Shown piece by piece: positions 47,136 through 60,198 of a stretch of DNA of 64,000 nt. Source of the DNA: Owenia fusiformis (lineage: Eukaryota > Annelida > Polychaeta > Sabellida > Oweniidae). Below the pieces are notes generated by a model. That model was not told the origin of the DNA. It made no database searches and saw only the letters and a list, made by a program, of their open reading frames with translations. The stretch is from contig CAIIXF020000012.1 of NCBI GenBank assembly GCA_903813345.2, forward strand, positions 12,630,932 through 12,694,931, given 5' to 3'. Each line of letters opens with the position of its first letter. Positions within the stretch are counted from its first letter, which is position 1. The translations under genes were made by a program, and so were the position numbers.

Positions 47136-48314
47136 TTAGTATCGCTCCGACTCGTTGTTCTCCTTGGTCGCATTCCTGTTCCTGTCCAAATTCCTGTTCT
47201 TGTGATAAGCATATAGGCCATATGCACCATTTGCGAAGATAATGAGCCAGATAATGACAATAATCCACGAGCTCGCGATGACTGCGTTCATTGGCGTTCT
47301 CAAATCATGTAAAACCTCGTTTGGATCGTTTAACCAAATTATAGTCGAACAGCTCCTTTTCTGGCGTTCTAAAAGTACATGACTATAAACTTATGCTATT
47401 TTCATGTAATTTGTTTTGATATGATCTTTGGTTTAAATTTTGTATATGATATTTTATATTTAAAAAATGAAGCCTATACTAAGCACCCTAGGGGTTGTTT
47501 CTTCTGTCTCACTGTAAACAATTAAACGTACAATAAGTGAAACAAAGTACACTGGTCCCCACCTGGTTATAAAGACGTCACGTCTTTATAACAAAATGGA
47601 TGAACTTCCGTCGGAAGATTTTTTTCATCGTTTTCATCAAGAAGGAGGTCGAGTTGTACCCAATTGTTTTTAGCGTATTTTAAGAGTAACATCCGGTTAC
47701 TGAAAAGGTAGTCAGGCCCGAGCAATATTTCCGGCAGCTCCTTTGTGAAAATGATGAAAATAAGAATTCCGTACGACAGAAGTTAATCCATTTTGTTTTT
47801 AAAGACGGAACCTCTTTATAACTAGGTGGGGACACGTGATACAGAAAGAGAGACGGAGTAAACCCTTCGTATACACGGGCTAGTAATTTGTTATCTTACC
47901 TACAGAAGAACAATAAGCACGGTATCCTGCAGTTGATATCCCAGCAGATATAAGCGTTAGGAGAAGAATAAATCCTGAAAATCCTGTCATCATAAAAACG
48001 AGAACGAAATTAGTCAAATCCAAATTTATCTTTCGAATCATTTGTAACACAAAGACGGCAGCTATGACGGATGAAAATATAATCGTTACAACGGCGTTCA
48101 TCGAAACAACAAAATCACATGTTGATTTATTGCCATGAAGAACGATATCACCTTTCATCTCAGCTTTCATCTCAGCGTATAAGATGCACCCTTTAAATCG
48201 GTTGATCAAGACTCCCATCGCCACAGCTGTCACGAAACCACATAGAGCCGAGGCAAAGTGCAGCAATGTCACTATGATAAGCCTAGCACTAGACCAACCA
48301 TTTCGCAGGGGCAT
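47136..48314 (-). CDS. TMEM179-like four-span membrane protein, copy 1
   Basis: Two minus-strand coding exons, 48314-47900 and 47368-47136, phase 1 junction, 215 residues. Four hydrophobic spans: LIIVTLLHFASALCGFVTAV, the VVTIIFSSVIAAVFVLQM region, GFSGFILLLTLISAGIS and ASSWIIVIIWLIIFANGAYG. Between spans 1 and 2, FKGCILYAE recalls GRCLLFTEG of TMEM179, and the GYRAYC...CSTIIW...TP order recalls the paired cysteines of its second loop. TMEM179 is about 230 residues with the same topology; its function is not known. The ATG at 48314 was chosen because upstream codons lack a Met. A polyadenylation signal AATAAA (minus) lies at 47111-47106, 25 bp past the stop. The intron holds a MITE. A paralogue follows at 56970. 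Confidence 0.65.
47555..47833. mobile_element. MITE in the intron of TMEM179-like copy 1
   Basis: Ends GTCCCCACCTGGTTATAAAG and its near complement ending TATAACTAGGTGGGGAC; subterminal AAAATGGATGAACTTCCGTC is repeated inverted. It shares the AAAATGGATGAACT word with the 12091 element. Duplication length unclear. Confidence 0.7.
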
Positions 48315-49519
48315 GTTTCCGATGACAATGGTATAGCTCAATATATCACGAATGTGTTTTTATACACTTCAAGTAAGCAAACGGATTCGTTGTTTTGACA
48401 GATCAAAAATCAATTTTTTTTATTATTTTATGATTATATCCTTAAAATGGTCACTCCACATATCAAGGTTTCCACGTTTAGATTAGTTCAAATTATATTT
48501 TGAGTTCAGCTCCGCCGGCTCAACCAGCTCACTAGCTAGATACCTGTAGCTTGATCACTCGATTTCAATGTAGCCTCCTATATAAATCAGGGGGTTGGCT
48601 TCGACTAATTCACTTGGTGAAGAGATTGTTCACTCGAGTACCGGGATATATGTTTTAGGCCTATAGTAACCATGATATGATGCAACTATAAATGATATAA
48701 CAGTACCACCTTAGTATAAGTGCTAAGCATACAGTGTATGTACTTTGATACCGATCCTCCCACTTCAGTATAAGGGCCTTTTTAGAATCATATACAATGT
48801 ACCAGGTACATTGGAAAATTGAAAAGTGAAATTTAAAATAGATACAAATATTGGAATAACTTCTTCTAATTAATGAGGACAAGAGACACACAATACGACT
48901 GCTATAATAATATTAACAACGCCTGTCACGGTGAATGAATCAATTCCACAATGCATTGCGTTGGGCTTAAATTCTTTCACACATTGCAAAATATTCTATC
49001 AATATCGCTTAATGACCTAAAATGATATGTTTTCAAGGAAACCTTTTGCAGGACAAGCTGTCACTTTGACAACCATTAAATACTTACCATTTGACCTGCA
49101 TAAGCATTTGGCTTGTTATTCTATGGACTTTACTCTTGATTAGTTTGTCAGTTTCATGAGTTTCACTATCTAGTATCTAATCTCGCACGAAGTAAACATT
49201 GGTTGACCGATGACATCAATAAGTATGAAGGTGACATTTTACTCAACTTACCTCAAAATCCTGGCTAAATGCAATTGATAAATGAATCAACACGAGTAAC
49301 GTTAACAAGTAGACCCTGCATTGATCTTTTAATTAGTTCTAGTAATCCTAAAATGATAATATTTCAAATGGTAATGCCTCCAATACCCTTTGCATTCGTT
49401 TGACTTCACTTCTTAAAAGAGAGCATCGTCTCCGTTTAACTAGACTCTGCACGCAGGGTATGCCTCCAATACAGTAGGTAATACAGATCATAGTACCTTA
49501 TCTTTTGAAATTCTAGTTA
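48315..49519. other. Spacer upstream of TMEM179-like copy 1
   Basis: AT-rich, no exon or repeat recognised. Should contain the promoter of the minus-strand gene. Confidence 0.4.
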
Positions 49520-50330
49520 TAGTCCATTTGTCATTTTCTGAACGTATAAATATTTAAAAGTATGATGTTTTTCTGTGTAAATACTATCATTAGGGATTAT
49601 TGGAGTGATTTAGCTGGGGGTCGTTTCCAAAAATGTCGTTGACTTACGATATCGTAACTCCACGACAGTCGTAGGAATGGGGAAAGTTACGACAAACTTA
49701 CGACTGTCGTAGACTTACGACAGATCCGTTTCCATAAAAATCGTAAGTCTGTCGTAGAAATTCGCAGATCACGACAAGTTCCACGATAAGATACGAACGT
49801 CACGTGACATTCTTATTTAAAATTTTAGTTATATAATATGGTGTTCTACAGTGAGTCCTGTAGTGTTGTATTTATTGAAAGTTATTGATTCGTTTAAAAA
49901 TGAAATCAAAGGCCCGGGATCATAGGCCCGTCCCCGAGGGCCCGTCTTAGTAAACGGTCAACATTAATACTGGAGAGGTTAAGCAAATACGGTTTTTTAA
50001 AACGTATACGTAAACGCAAAGTACATTGAATCAACATAGGATTGTATCGCTTTAGTCTACTTCAGATACCCGTTCAACTTCAAAGTTGCGTGTTTAGAAC
50101 GGGAGATTTTAAATTTCCACGTTGCTATCAACGGGAATCATTATACTCATGTCTGTTGAATACTATCCTTGCAATTTTGATTTCGATGCAAAGTATAATT
50201 CTTTCTGAAGAAGATTATTAACTCCAATAATCTTACGAAACGAGCTCGTTTAAAATATGCATTAGAAAACCAGCTATTGAACTTCATCAATGGCATACTA
50301 TGTAATCATTACAAGCTATGGTGTAGTCTA

Positions 50331-51829
50331 AAGGCCCGGTCACACCGCCCGGACGTTGCTGGAGCGTTCCTTGAACGTTGAAAAAATTCATCAACGCTCG
50401 TCAACGCGCACAAAATGGGGAAAAAACAAAAACACGGGCGTTGGCTTAGCGGTGCACCGCTGAAGCCGGCGTTGCTTTAGCGTTGGTTAAGCGGTTGCGA
50501 GCGGTAGCTAGCGTTTGTTTAGCGGTAATGCGAGCGTTGGTATAGCGGCGTTCTGCGCATGAGAGCGTTGTCTCGGCGGGAGTATAAATAGCAGCAGCGT
50601 TGGTTTAGCAGCATATCGCGTTTGACTACTGGGAAATTATTTCAAGTGGGAAGTGTTTAAGAGTAAAGACCTTTATTGGAATTTGTAACTTTAACAAAAG
50701 TCCTTCAAGGATTAAAGAAGAAATGTTTTAAATCTAAAGTGCTTCTATTAATGTAATATGACATTAAGAATGAATAACATTACAATTTTCTTTTATAATC
50801 TCTCATATCATTTCAAACAAACATATCACAATTTAATCGTTGCATTTCCATTACTTGGAACCGATTTACGTTCAAATTGCTTTAACAATGTCAAATAACA
50901 TTTACAGCAAAGTAATAATCATGACGCATGACAAATTTTTGCATTGTTTGTGCGCGCATCAACTTTTTGTATAATACCATGACGAGTGCAACATTTTACA
51001 AGCTGCGCAGAAAATTCACAGATAATTTATTGAATTGCTTGACGTGAAAACACTAGGTATATATTATATTTGAATAAAGGTCTCAGTAAAAGTCTATTTG
51101 TATTAACATATAATGAAAAACAAAAATCGCATTATTCACCTTTTTAAAATCCAAAATCACAAACTTTGAGCGCTTAATTTAGGAATTTACAATGCAAAAA
51201 ATTGAAATGCCAGACATGAATATATATCAAATGTAAAATGCACAAGTGTCTCCACAGTGTTCTACACAGTGGTGCATTTCTCCACGTATTTATAGCCAGA
51301 TTCTGGTCCCGCTCCGACACCTCTATACCAACGCCAAAGCAAAGTTCATCGCCGCCATGGAACGCTGCGACAACGTCCGACACCGTTCCAACAACCCCAT
51401 GTACGCTGATAAAACGCTAACAACCGCTCCGCCGACGTTTGTGCAACGTTTAATCGCCGCCCGGGCAACGCTGGCGAAGCAGCGGTGGTCCAGCGTTTAA
51501 GATTTCTGCGTTGGTCTAGCGGATTCAAGCGTCCACGAACTTGCGTCTAGCGGTGCCAAACTTTGACTGGGCGTTGGTGGAGCGGTGATAAACTTTGCCA
51601 GGGCGTAAAATTGTCCCTTTTTCAACGCTCGCAATATTTTGAGCAGCTCAAAACTTTTGGAGCGTTAGGATGGCCACTCGAGAAACATCCGCGTTGGCCG
51701 AGCGTTTACAGCGTTGCTTTAACGGATGCCAACTTTTGTTAAACGGTGGTGAACTTTCACGAGCGTTGATGATTTTTTTCAACGTTCAAGGAACGCTCCA
51801 GCAACGTTTAGGCGGTGTGACCGGGCCTT
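50331..51829. mobile_element. 1.5-kb foldback element, GCGTT-repeat type
   Basis: Inverted ends AAGGCCCGGTCACACCGCCC and its partner ending GGTGTGACCGGGCCTT, then matching GAGCGTTCCTTGAACGTT. TA on both sides. Subterminal regions are arrays of AGCGTTGGTTTAGCGG-type words. Open frames near 51174-51528 come from these words. Confidence 0.8.
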
Positions 51830-53543
51830 TAACAAACACTAGAGCTGAACGGCTATTTATGTGTGAACTCTACATGTATTTGTATAGGGCCGATTGATAC
51901 GTTTAAGTTGCGTCTTGGATTTTATACGGTAGCTTAACCTCTCCAATTTTTACATCAAATAACGCAAGAAGGAAGACAGGTTTGGTACAGTTCCATGATC
52001 ATCATACACCAGGAATTCTATGACTAAGCAATAATTATATATGAACCAAATTAACTTAACTTATTCTGAATGAACAAAATCAACTTAAAGGGCCCATATA
52101 AAGTTTAAACCACTTTGGCTTACATCTTACCCAATGTTATCAAAGTGTGATATGTGAAACTTTTTTTTTAATTTCAAAAAGTGGTTTTTGAAGGACTTTT
52201 TGTTCAAAAATAGTGAATTTATTTAAAACTAACTTTTAGAGGTCACAGGTATCTTTTAATAAGCGATAATTCATACCAATGCTTAGTATTCATCCTCACA
52301 TGTTTTTTTGCCAAAATTTTTTTTAAAGGAATATTGAACTATAGCAATGCAATTATCCTTAAGTTTCTGGAATTAAATGTCCTTTGATGAATTTTTGAAA
52401 ATCGTCATTCCCATGTAATCCAATGGGAAATGGAGGGTTCGGGGTAAATCAGAAATCAGGATATCTTTTCAGTAAAAGATTCAGCAAAAATTATTTTTAT
52501 ATAGAAAATTGAAATGTCTAACGTTTTTGAACACTAAGTGTTTAGTTTATTTGATGAATATTAAAGTTACAGCGCTTCAAAGTGCTTCAAAGTCATTTTT
52601 GAAAATCATTTTTCGCCCCCTGTGTTATTTCAATGGGAGAGGTTTTTTGAAAAACAATTTTGACTTTAAAGACCTATAACTTTGTTAAACCTGAAGAAAC
52701 ATATCAATTTTTTGTTAAATTAAATTAGCAAATTCAATTGCCTGCCTAACTCGTATTTTTTGCAAGGACTCGGATGGATAGATATTCTGTCATATGACTT
52801 GCGGCAAACCTACCATTTTCCATTGGTTAACATGGGAATGTCGATTTTCAAAAATTTATCATCAATTTTCGACCTATTGTAATTGAGGAAAAAAATTGAG
52901 AAAATTTGGAGATATTGGAATTAAAGTCAAATTACGTTTTCATCAATAGTATAAGTATTTTCATCGCAGGTTAAGTAAATAAAAATTCAAAGGTAAAGAG
53001 GCCTTAACACGTAGTTCAATGGGGGAAAAAGGTTGCCAAACTTATGGAGGGGAGTGTATGTTTAAATTGAGAAAAACAAGATCCTCTTTTTAGAAAATGA
53101 GCCTAACATTTTTAAAAAGTGCGAAGGTGGGGGTCCTAATTTTTCAGAGAGTTAGAATGATATTTTACTTACTTATATTTTAAGTACTATCATGGGGACT
53201 TCACTTGAAAGAAAACGTACTGTTTTAATAAAAACCACTGTATTGATGGTCAGAAAGTACTCATGGTGAAAGATATGACCGTCAAAAATCACTTGCCTTA
53301 CGACAAATGGACCTTTCGACTTTCATATAATATACCATCACAAGATCTTATAAAAGACGCATGTAGAATTAGCGACGATAATGTCCCGTGAAATGAAAAA
53401 GTGATTAAAGAGTAGATGCGATGGTTACGTCCGCCATCTGTGACAACGGTAGCTGACTTTACCGTTGTCAGGGTGTTCCGGTGTAGGTAGCTAGACAGTT
53501 TACCGGAGACAAATATACATGATTTCAGAATAAAGTGGATGTA

Positions 53544-54545
53544 CAGGGTGTCCAAAAAAAACAGGACCGTAAGAAAGTTGAATAACTCGGTCAATTTTGC
53601 ATATTTTGCCTTGAAATTTCAGAATTATTTAGATCATTCAATGTGAATTTTGTTGTGAAAGTTTGATAATAATCTATCGCTTGAGTCAAAAACTACAGCT
53701 CCTTACAAAACATGCCCCAAATGTGCAAATCTCATCCCTATGCACAATTTAATCCGGCGAACAAAGCTGTTGATGATCCTCCTACACACATGTCTTTCTG
53801 AATGGACAAGTTTGTTCCAAGAACAATTGCTACTGGGGCTTACTCCTCCTGATGAAATTTTACAGCATCCATTGCATTCTGAACAATGTACTCCCTGGGT
53901 GGCAATGAGGAAACATGGAATCATCAGTCCCTTTTGGTTCGAATGTGACTGGGGACTTGCTATCACCATGAACAAGGACCAGTAAGTTCTCACCAAGTTT
54001 TGGAGGTCGCTAAGCACCAGAAGGGACATCTAAGGAGATAATTAAGCAGTGGTTCCAACAAGCCAATACCACCCCAACACTGCAAATGATATGCTGAAAT
54101 GGTTTAAGCAATGCTTTGGTGGTCAGCTCATCAGTTGCAGAACGCAAACCATATGGGCAGCTCATTCGCCTGATCTAAATCCCCCAAATTTTTATCTTTG
54201 AGGATTTCTCAAAGCCAATGTGTATACTGACAGCCCCCTAACAATCTTAAGAGGGCAATAACTACCCCAATATTTACCATCCACATTAATGTGTGTAGGT
54301 AAGGGTCATTAACAACTTTGTTCGCAGGATTCGTTTGTGCATAGAGAGGAGAAGTGCCCACTTTGAGCATGTTTTGTAAAGGACTGTAGTTTTTGACACA
54401 ATGAACAGAACAGAACATTACCATCAAACTTTCAGAACAAAATTCACATTGAATGAACTAAATAATTTTGACATTTCAAGGCAAAATATGCAAAATTGAC
54501 CGAGTTACTCAACTTTCTTACGGTCCTGTTTTTTTGGACACCCTG
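53544..54545. mobile_element. Decayed Tc1/mariner element
   Basis: Inverted ends of about 130 bp, CAGGGTGTCCAAAAAAA and TTTTTTGGACACCCTG, TA on both sides. Near 54090-54230 the plus strand still reads ...IWAAHSPDLNPPNFYL then GFLKANVY, the usual end of a mariner transposase catalytic region, with a stop codon after NFYL and other frame losses upstream. Not functional. Confidence 0.85.
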
Positions 54546-55547
54546 TAGATATATTTGCAACTCAAGAAAGGAAATAATGCAATAAATTATTGATGGTGAA
54601 CCGACTTTTGGTAAAACAACAATATTTCTCACCTTGCTTCATTCGTTTAAAAAGACAATCCAAAGAGGCGAGAAACGTTATGTTTTAAATTATAATTAAC
54701 TTAAAATCTAGAGAAAACATGTTTATTTTTGATTTACACAATTTTAAAATTGTTATGTCTCTTTAAATTAACCCAACTCAATCAACCTTCATGAGAAATA
54801 ATATGATCTTTCGTTTCCTTTATATTCCAGCCCATGATATTCCTAAATCAGAAAGAGAAAACCATGTGAACGATGATGCGCTAACGAACTTCAGTTTCTC
54901 TATTTTTCAATGCATAGAAATGGCCATTTACCTTATGTTCTGGAGCGCGTGAAACCGCAATTTCTTCTGCTTTCTGTCAAGTGCTCGCGTTGCATAAGCC
55001 AACGTAAATTGTGACATAATCTATGAGATAATTAAAACCCCACAAATGACTAAAATATTGCTCTACGACAACCTTGCGACACCCTAAGGGGGTGTCGTGG
55101 GTTTCACACGATAGCTATTGTCTTTCTACGACAGGTGTACGACATGGTAGTTTGTCGTAGGTTTACGACAAATTTCTGGAAACGGAAATTTTTTACTTGT
55201 CGTGAAAACACAATTGAAGTTACGATATCGTAAGTCTACGACATTTTTGGAAACGACCCCCTGGGTTGCCCAAAAAATAATTTTGGGGAAATTTTTTGTA
55301 TCTATTACCATGATAACATACCAGGTATATGGTGGTATCCAAACGCTAAGTCAATAGTCAACGCCATGTTAAGCGATTGCACCCCTCCCTAATCAGCCTA
55401 TATCATTTTTTCCCCAAACAAACTTTTTGGGCAACCCAGTTAAATCACTTCAGAAAACCCTTATTATCATAAATCGACCATAAAACATCGTACTTTTAAC
55501 AATTTCTAGGTTCACTATTGAATGTATAGGGGTGACAAATGGACTAT

Positions 55548-55640
55548 TAACTGTTCCACAACTTCTTTGACGGAACGTCTATGTAACAAAATGGACGAAC
55601 TTCCTGGAGACGACGATATTTAACTTTGCACAAAGTTAGA
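55548..55640. mobile_element. Left end of a 12091-type element
   Basis: ACTGTTCCACAACTTC, then ATGTAACAAAATGGACGAAC, as in the right end of 12091-12451 read inverted. It is followed directly by the tandem duplication at 55645. Confidence 0.6.
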
Positions 55641-55644
55641 CAAT

Positions 55645-56609
55645 ATATTATCACATGCTCTGTAAAATTCCAGTAATCTGATTGGTTGATTACCGTGTGA
55701 GTTTTCCCGTCTCACACGGCCGTCTCACACGTTACTAGAGGCAACCAGTGATGATCAATAGCAACGATGTGACGTCACTGATTATATCACTTCTAGCTAA
55801 GGAAAACAATATGACGTCATACTATTTCAAAAACAAGTACGAATACAACGGTATGACGTCATATTGTTTCAAAGCGAAATAAAAAATTATAATAGTTACC
55901 AGAAGTACACAGGGTACTGAATACAATCATAACTGACCAAATCAAAATGTTTTAAAATTCCTAGACATGTGATAAAATCGTCATCACACGTTTCAGCTTA
56001 TGTGATACAGGAAATATTCCACTCGGGTAACAATGTATCACCACTCAAGCTTCGCTTTCGTGGATGATACAGTATTACCTTTCGTGGAATATTTCCTGTA
56101 TCACATGCTGAAACGTGTGATAACTGATATTATCACATGCTCTGTAAAATTCCAGTAATCTGATTGGTTGATTACCGTGTGAGTTTTCCCGTCTCACACG
56201 GCCGTCTCACACGTTACTAGAGGCAACCAGTGATGATCAATAGCAACGATGTGACGTCACTGATTATATCACTTCTAGCTAAGGAAAACAATATGACGTC
56301 ATACTATTTCACAAACAAGTACGAATACAACGGTATGACGTCATATTGTTTCAAAGCGAAATCAAAAATTATAATAGTTACCAGAAGTACACAGGGTACT
56401 GAACACAATCATAACTGACCAAATCAAAATGCTTCAAAATGCCTAGACATGTGATAAAATCGTCATCACACGTTTCAGCTTATGTGATACAGGAAATATT
56501 CCACTCGGGTAACAATGTATCACCACTCAAGCTTCGCTTTCGTGGATGATACAGTATTACCTTTCGTGGAATATTTCCTGTATCACATGCTGAAACGTGT
56601 GATAACTGA
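55645..56609. repeat. Recent tandem duplication, period 482 bp
   Basis: ATATTATCACATGCTCTGTA starts at 55645 and again at 56127. I see about six differences across the unit. Each unit ends in an inverted repeat around GTATCACCACTCAAGCTTCG with arms CAGGAAATATTCCACTCG-like and AGCTTATGTGATA/TATCACATGCT. Confidence 0.85.
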
Positions 56610-56969
56610 TAGTCTAGCTTTGAAATAGATATCATATTATTAAGATTGAAGAAGGTAAGGCTCCAGGTACGACATAACAGTGTTTTGGATTATGGGACCA
56701 TGGGCTACCATAGTGCTAGACATAATGATACATAAGACCTCATTGTGATGATAAAGGCCTTGGGATACATGAGAAAGCATTGATGAGTAGCACGATGACC
56801 TTGGCATTATTAGTAATACAATACATCATAATAGGTCGATCAATCCAACAGTGAAGACCTAAAATCCCGTCGTTATCAGTAAATCCTAATATACATTTTA
56901 TCAGGTTGTGGCTATCAATGTCTTGTTAATGCTCATGTCTGGCGTAGTCCACAGGAACGTGTTCCCAGG

Positions 56970-58334
56970 TTAGTATCTCTCTGTCTCGTTTCCTTTTGGC
57001 GCATTCATGTTTCTATTCCTGTGATATTTAAACAGGCTGTATGCACCATTTGCAACGATAATGAGCCAGATAATGAAAATAATCCACGAGCACACGATGA
57101 CTACTTCCATTGGCGTACTCAAATCATGCCGAACGCTGTCCGGATCGTCGTTCCAAATTATATATGAACAACTCCGCCCCTGGCTCTCTAAAAGTACATG
57201 TAACATACGTAAATGAAATAAAATTTTGAATTACTCGCCTGTCAAGTCCCCATTTAAATCGGGAGAAATTCCTATATTATAGTTTGTTACCCCGATTTTT
57301 TATTCAAATCGCCGATTTTCAAAAATCCCGTTTTTATCTCTCGATTTTTCTTTCAAAACTTTAGATTTTTCAACGAGACACCCCCATTCTGAATTTCTCG
57401 TTAAAACTCCCGATTTTGAAACGATATCTTCGATTTTTTACAGAAAACTCCTTCGAGATTCCTACAACAGATATGTATGACCTCTAAAACTTCTCTAATT
57501 CACGATTTTTAACAAAAAGTCCTTCAAAAATCCACTTTTTGATCACACTTTGATAACATTGGGTAAGACTACAATATAAGTAAGACTACAATATAAGCCA
57601 AAGTGGTATAATTATTTAGAGGTTATGTCACTATGACGTGAAATATGCCTGAGTTCTCCCAATATAGGCCGACCTTGGGAGGCTCTATATTTGGGCAAGA
57701 ACGAAGGCATATTTCACGTCATATTGACATAACTGATGTATTACATGCCTTTGTTCCCATGGTTACTTTGTATCAATGACGTGACGTCATGATATTATCA
57801 TGGTTATTAAAGAAATCTAATATCAAAACGAGGTAAGCGGGCTATATCGGGGTAATCGGGCAATATCGGTGGATATAGCTCGCTAACTTTCCCATTGACT
57901 TCCATACAAATGCTTCGCCAGGTATGTAATACACTGTATAACAAACCGACAGCATTGTATAGAAAATAGCATCTGAATCACTTTTTCATAAAGCTACTTT
58001 GATTTGCTGAGTCATCATTAGGCATAATGTTTCTTATGTCAACTCCTTCTATACTAGATCGTGATGCCTCGATTGTTCAAACTAAGATGTTTATAGTTCG
58101 AGTGACAGATCGTCGGTATTGTTATATCTTACCTCTAGTAGAACAATAAGCACGGTATCCTGCGGTTGATATCCCAGCAGATACAAGCGTCAGGACAACA
58201 ACAATTAGCGAAAACCCTGTCATCGGAAGAACCATAACGCCCTCGATAAAATCACATTTTATCTTTCGAATCAGTTGTAACACAAATGCGACAGATACCA
58301 CCAACGACATTATAATCGTTACAACAACGTTCAT
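56970..58334 (-). pseudogene. TMEM179-like paralogue, copy 2, apparently incomplete
   Basis: Exons 58334-58133 and 57187-56970 on the minus strand, phase 1 junction at the same place as copy 1. Reads MNVVVTIIMSLVVSVAFVLQ, then TLVSAGISTAGYRAYC, then GRSCSYIIWNDDPDSVRHDL and the last span, ending ETERY as ESERY in copy 1. The first span and the GCILYAE-type loop of copy 1 are absent; upstream of 58334 only about ten codons stay open. Either a far first exon was missed or the gene lost its start. The remaining frame is intact, so it is young or still used. Confidence 0.6.
57622..57732. repeat. 111-bp palindrome in TMEM179-like copy 2 intron
   Basis: GTTATGTCACTATGACGTGA faces TCACGTCATATTGACATAAC; AAATATGCCT/AGGCATATTT extend the arms. 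Small foldback element. Confidence 0.7.
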
Positions 58335-60198
58335 ATATATGCTTTCGATTGAAATGGCGTCGATTAATAGTTTAATACCACCTTAATATATACGTTATTG
58401 AAACACTTTCAGTAATCGAGTTGCCTCTCGTGTGCTGACAGTTCTAAAGTCATAAGTTACTGTACATAATTTCCATTTATAACATAATCCCTCCTCGAGA
58501 ACTACTTTAACATGTTCACATCTATGTCGGCCCAAATCAAATCTTGAATTCAATTAAGTCGGCTCAACTAGACATTAATTAAGTCGAGTATATCATTTAC
58601 CTATACGACTGACTCACTTGATACTAATTTACTCTTCTAGGCTTGTATACTTTGAAACGCTAAAAATGTCATGTCGTTACACACTAATGCATTTCAAAGG
58701 GCCATACAAAAGTAAAAAATACAAGTCATTTTTACCTCATATTAGAAATGATATAGCCATCATTCTCTCCAAGGCTGATGATTAAACGTTGTACTTTTTC
58801 AGCTCTTAGATAGTAAGAGAAAACAAAATATTATTTGGGGAATACTGGCATCGTATGTATGACGTTCATTGTGGACATGTAACGTACGTACAACCACTAA
58901 CCGCTCAAATATATTCAAATTGAAGTGATATATTAGAGAGGAAACACAACTATCAACTGAAAACGTAAAAATGATGCATGCATGTCATGCATGTTTTAGC
59001 TCTATATATAAATTGTTGGCTACAGTAGTTTTAAAAATATGTATCAGAAAACAAGCTATACATCTATATACCAATGGCTTCTTGTACTGGTGATCCACTC
59101 GATTCTGGTCACCGAAACGGTTGTCGTGAACATAATTTAGGAATCTTTATACATGTGTGCTATTGCCCCGAACCAGTCCGTCTTCTCGCTGCAAGCAGGA
59201 GGAAATTCTTTGTGACAAAGTTTGGCATTTTTTATAAAATCAAACGCGCATCATTGAAACTCATAAGATGTAAATAGCATGTCATTTACATCATACCTTG
59301 ATGGGGAAAAATTGATCTTATATGTTAGAAGTACTAAACAAAAGTTATCATGAAAATGAGACAGTCGTTCTCGAGAGAAAAGTTCATAAATGCGCATTTA
59401 GAGAGCTTTGGTCTGTTTAAAAATCTGTGAAAAATTGGGGTACTTAAAAGCATCGGGAGGCATCATATATTTCAAATTAGACACTTCAATTTTCGCTAGC
59501 TGCGTATACCAAGGGTGGAAATGTGGTTTTGAAAAGAGTTTATCAACTTTGAAAATTTAATCTTCTTCGAAAATGTGACTTCTAGGTCAGAGATTCTCCA
59601 TAGACCCCATGTTGTAAAACCACAAGAACTGAAATATCTTGTTGGGCAGATAATAATTTTACTGGACATATTTTCATTTGTATAACTATCACATACATAA
59701 GGGTAATATGAAAAGTGAACCAATAAAACTGATGAATATTCAAGTTTAAGGGGATTTTGTAATACCCTGCCATGTTATTTCCCCCGAATCAGCCACCTGG
59801 TGGCGAAACTGGAAACTACCTACTCGCATCTGAGTAATTTGTTCACTACTTCCACAAGATAGTTAATGTTTTACATGACATGATTTAACACTTAACGGGC
59901 AAGGCTATAGTACGTATGTTTCTTTGCTACAATTTTTATGGGGCACCCTGTACATTGGGCTACCAAACAAAACACAACAGAATGTTTAGTACAGGCTGAT
60001 CATTTTTTGGTACCTCTAATCAATATGTTTTATCAGCAAATGTTACAGTAACTTCAATTGTTCAGAGCTTTATGTGCCTTTTAACACTCAAATTTGGCAA
60101 TAATGTGTACATTACACTAGTTTGTCTTAATTCAAGGCCTTTTACATGTACATTTCCTTGGCAACTGTAAAATACTTGATGGTATTTTCCATGGCTAT
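58335..60198. other. Spacer between TMEM179-like copy 2 and C1QBP
   Basis: Should include the C1QBP 3' untranslated region at its right end. The short repeat at 59759-59845 matches 43240-43335. CACCCTGTA near 59945 could be a stray mariner end. No gene recognised. Confidence 0.4.

Larger units (their letters stand above)
49617..55260. mobile_element. 5.6-kb TIR element inserted in the MITE
   Basis: Ends GGGGTCGTTTCCAAAAATGT and ACATTTTTGGAAACGACCCC, with similarity for about 45 bp and many TCGTA/TACGA words near both ends. CTG precedes and follows it, and the uninterrupted paralogue has one CTG at that place, so the duplication is 3 bp (the G run leaves one base of doubt). No transposase is visible. 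It contains a foldback element (50331-51829) and a mariner relic (53544-54545); 51900-53500 shows no gene. Confidence 0.8.
49522..55544. mobile_element. Mariner-type MITE, second copy, split by a 5.6-kb insertion
   Basis: Left part 49522-49616 and right part from 55261 to 55544 together match the whole MITE at 32059-32430, including the same GTCCATTTGTCA ends and TA flanks. Everything between is a later insertion. Confidence 0.85.

Noticed and set aside
48315-48341. Longer N-terminus for TMEM179-like copy 1
   Set aside because: The extra codons start with TTG rather than ATG; the ATG at 48314 is the first usable start.
51174-51897. Several overlapping 60-84 codon frames
   Set aside because: They arise from GCGTT-word repeats in the foldback element.
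53703-54427. Host gene on the minus strand
   Set aside because: The region lies between mariner inverted ends and the plus strand keeps the transposase end motif, so these frames are shadows of the transposon.
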